Assembly (NCBI GenBank): GCA_016783885.1
Contig: JADHVR010000030.1
Location: 1-42,528, forward strand
Reading direction: 5' to 3'
DNA from: Bacteroidales bacterium
GTDB taxonomy: Bacteria > Bacteroidota > Bacteroidia > Bacteroidales > JAADJA01
Length of the DNA stretch: 42,528 bases
The translations under genes were made by a program, and so were the position numbers. Below the pieces are notes generated by a model. The model saw only the letters and a program-made list of their open reading frames with translations. It had not been told where the DNA came from and did no database searches. Below are positions 41,757 through 42,528 of the stretch, one piece after another (within the stretch, counting starts at the first letter, position 1; every line of letters begins with the position of its first letter).

Positions 41757-41864
41757 TTATTCTATCATTTTAATTGTTTTTTCATAAACATACTTTGCAA
41801 ATTCGTAAAGTTGTTCAGCTTGTTCTATTGATGGATTGCCATCCGGAATTAAGCCATTGTTGTG
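41757..41864 (-). pseudogene. 3' remnant of a HEPN-domain gene
   Basis: On the minus strand, in a frame different from the MNT gene, the sequence HNNGLIPDGNPSIEQAEQLY then EFAKYVYEKTIKMIE runs to a TAA at 41757-41759. It has no start codon, and a stop lies just before it. The helix with repeated aromatic and charged residues is typical of the end of HEPN proteins, the usual partners of MNT nucleotidyltransferases. A deletion probably fused the MNT 3' end to the HEPN 3' end. Confidence 0.55.
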
Positions 41865-42205
41865 TTATTGCTTTCATATAGTATTTTTCCTTTATTAATG
41901 ATTTCGCGAGCAAAACTGCTATTTAATTCTATAAATTTTTGATACATTGGGATTGTATAAACAAGCAAATCTATAGCAACTTGTTTGTTAATTTCGCGTA
42001 TTTGTTGTTTAATTTTCAAATAGATTTCAGTTTTTTCCTGAAAATTTTGTGGCATGAAATTATCATTAGTAACTACTAATAAATCTATATCACTGTCATC
42101 GTGTGGAGAGCCGTAAGCATACGAACCAAACAATAAAATTAAATAAGGGTTTAATGATTGTAATTTTTTATTAATTTGCTGTATGTATTTATTGTTTGTG
42201 TTCAT
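41849..42205 (-). CDS. MNT-type minimal nucleotidyltransferase (antitoxin of a HEPN/MNT pair)
   Basis: The 118-residue protein has the Pol-beta-like motif LILLFGSYAYGSPHDDSDID (GSYxxG then SDxD, about residues 23-42) and a later Asp in VAIDLLVYT (about 77-85). MNT proteins AMPylate and inactivate their HEPN RNase toxin partners. The last residues (ESNNTTMA) run over the remnant of the HEPN gene, so the C-terminus may be altered. The putative toxin partner is broken, so only the antitoxin side survives. A TATTTTTG box lies at 42285-42292 on the same strand. Confidence 0.8.
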   Translation of the reverse strand: MNTNNKYIQQINKKLQSLNPYLILLFGSYAYGSPHDDSDIDLLVVTNDNFMPQNFQEKTEIYLKIKQQIREINKQVAIDLLVYTIPMYQKFIELNSSFAREIINKGKILYESNNTTMA

Positions 42206-42441
42206 AAATGAATTTTTCTCTTTTTTGGTTTTTTAATCTGTTTACTTTTCATCAGTAAAAAATCAATAGCGTCATTTTTCAAAACAAAAATACTCTTTTA
42301 TTTATTAATATCCAAACTTGCCTATAATACCACATAAAAAATCTGCCATTGCTAACCAAACTCCGGTTTTTGTTCAAAACCTCGTATTTTCAACCTAACA
42401 GTTATACCGTTAAAATCAAAATAAAATTGCAAAATATTTTA

Positions 42442-42449
42442 TATTTTTG
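42442..42449 (+). promoter_or_regulatory. -7 promoter element of the structured RNA at the right edge
   Basis: TATTTTTG (TAnnTTTG), followed a few bases later by the first arm of the stem at 42455. TTG occurs at 42427-42429 but is closer than the usual -33 spacing. Confidence 0.45.
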
Positions 42450-42454
42450 CAACG

Positions 42455-42525
42455 GGCGTTGTTTCCTTGATCCCGTGTTCAGTAATATCATTACTTTGGG
42501 ACGAGAGCAGCGCCTTTCTTTTTTT
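42455..42525 (+). ncRNA. Candidate structured small RNA or leader RNA
   Basis: Three nested pairings can be drawn: GGCGTTG (42455-42461) with CAGCGCC (42508-42514); TCCC (42471-42474) with GGGA (42498-42501); AGTAAT (42481-42486) with ATTACT (42490-42495) around ATC. A T-rich run (42515-42525) follows the outer stem, as in an intrinsic terminator, and a promoter box lies directly upstream. It may be a small RNA of about 70 nt or a leader of a gene beyond the window. I do not recognise a named family. The rest of 42206-42454 shows no gene. Confidence 0.4.
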
Positions 42526-42528
42526 CCA

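Noticed and set aside
42196..42280. Possible 26-codon minus-strand frame (TTG start, KNDAIDFLLMKSKQI) ending at the MNT start
   Set aside because: Too short, no ATG, no known family; the position after a promoter box is suggestive but not sufficient.

Overview
The window looks like a chromosomal piece of an AT-rich member of the Bacteroidota, probably an uncultured or environmental lineage. Several signs agree. There are type IX secretion sorting domains (a type B remnant at 3-137 and a type A domain ending at 30408). There is a TonB-dependent receptor with a carboxypeptidase-regulatory-like extension. Promoters have the phylum-specific -7 box TAnnTTTG. There are FISUMP domains, a DUF3109 protein and many dispersed intergenic repeats. 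No rRNA, tRNA or CRISPR array was seen.

Layout. (1) 1-1644: the end of a secreted protein gene, a RelE-type toxin-antitoxin (TA) pair, a DUF3109 Cys-rich protein and a dodecin. (2) 1788-3957: an FAD-dependent oxidoreductase, then a small HUH (REP-associated/IS200-like) transposase between two copies of a hairpin-bearing repeat. (3) 3958-8605: a sortilin/BNR-repeat exported protein and a NamZ-type (DUF1343) lipoprotein. (4) 8831-11919: a LytS-like histidine kinase with an extracytoplasmic FG-GAP-like sensor, and its LytTR response regulator. (5) 12190-24285: three exported proteins (a lipase-like giant with two FISUMP domains, an M14 carboxypeptidase and a right-handed beta-helix protein) that share one ~215-residue module with dockerin-like calcium loops. 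Two damaged TA modules interrupt this block. (6) 24447-30408: ADP-forming acyl-CoA synthetase, AI-2E family permease, nadD and a T9SS-sorted beta-helix protein. (7) 30467-33032: a TonB receptor under a TPP riboswitch, so very probably a thiamin-compound importer. (8) 33055-36714: a DUF434 protein, a second RelE pair, aroQ, a UPF0175/DUF3368 TA pair followed by a duplicated aroQ 3' end, and a glycosyltransferase. (9) 36806-39101: an M1 peptidase between two MITE-like elements. (10) 39189-42528: a three-gene operon (CREST-type membrane protein, Mut7-C RNase, AmrS radical SAM), an MNT nucleotidyltransferase with a broken HEPN partner, and a candidate structured RNA at the right edge.

The main theme is a surface and secretion block mixed with small mobile or addictive cassettes. 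Six TA loci lie in 42 kb. Three carry clear damage (pseudogene partner, internal deletion, 5'-truncated partner). Two sit beside copied 3' ends of ordinary genes. The aroQ case is the clearest: a 910-bp unit containing a TA pair separates aroQ from its apparent original end, which still overlaps the convergent glycosyltransferase gene at the stop codons.

The leads I find most worth following are the shared module of the three exported proteins, a GC-rich stretch in the first FISUMP domain that resembles a diversity-generating-retroelement variable region, the aroQ/TA unit, and a MITE family with matching terminal repeats and 4-bp target duplications. All family names come from reading motifs; no database search was possible.
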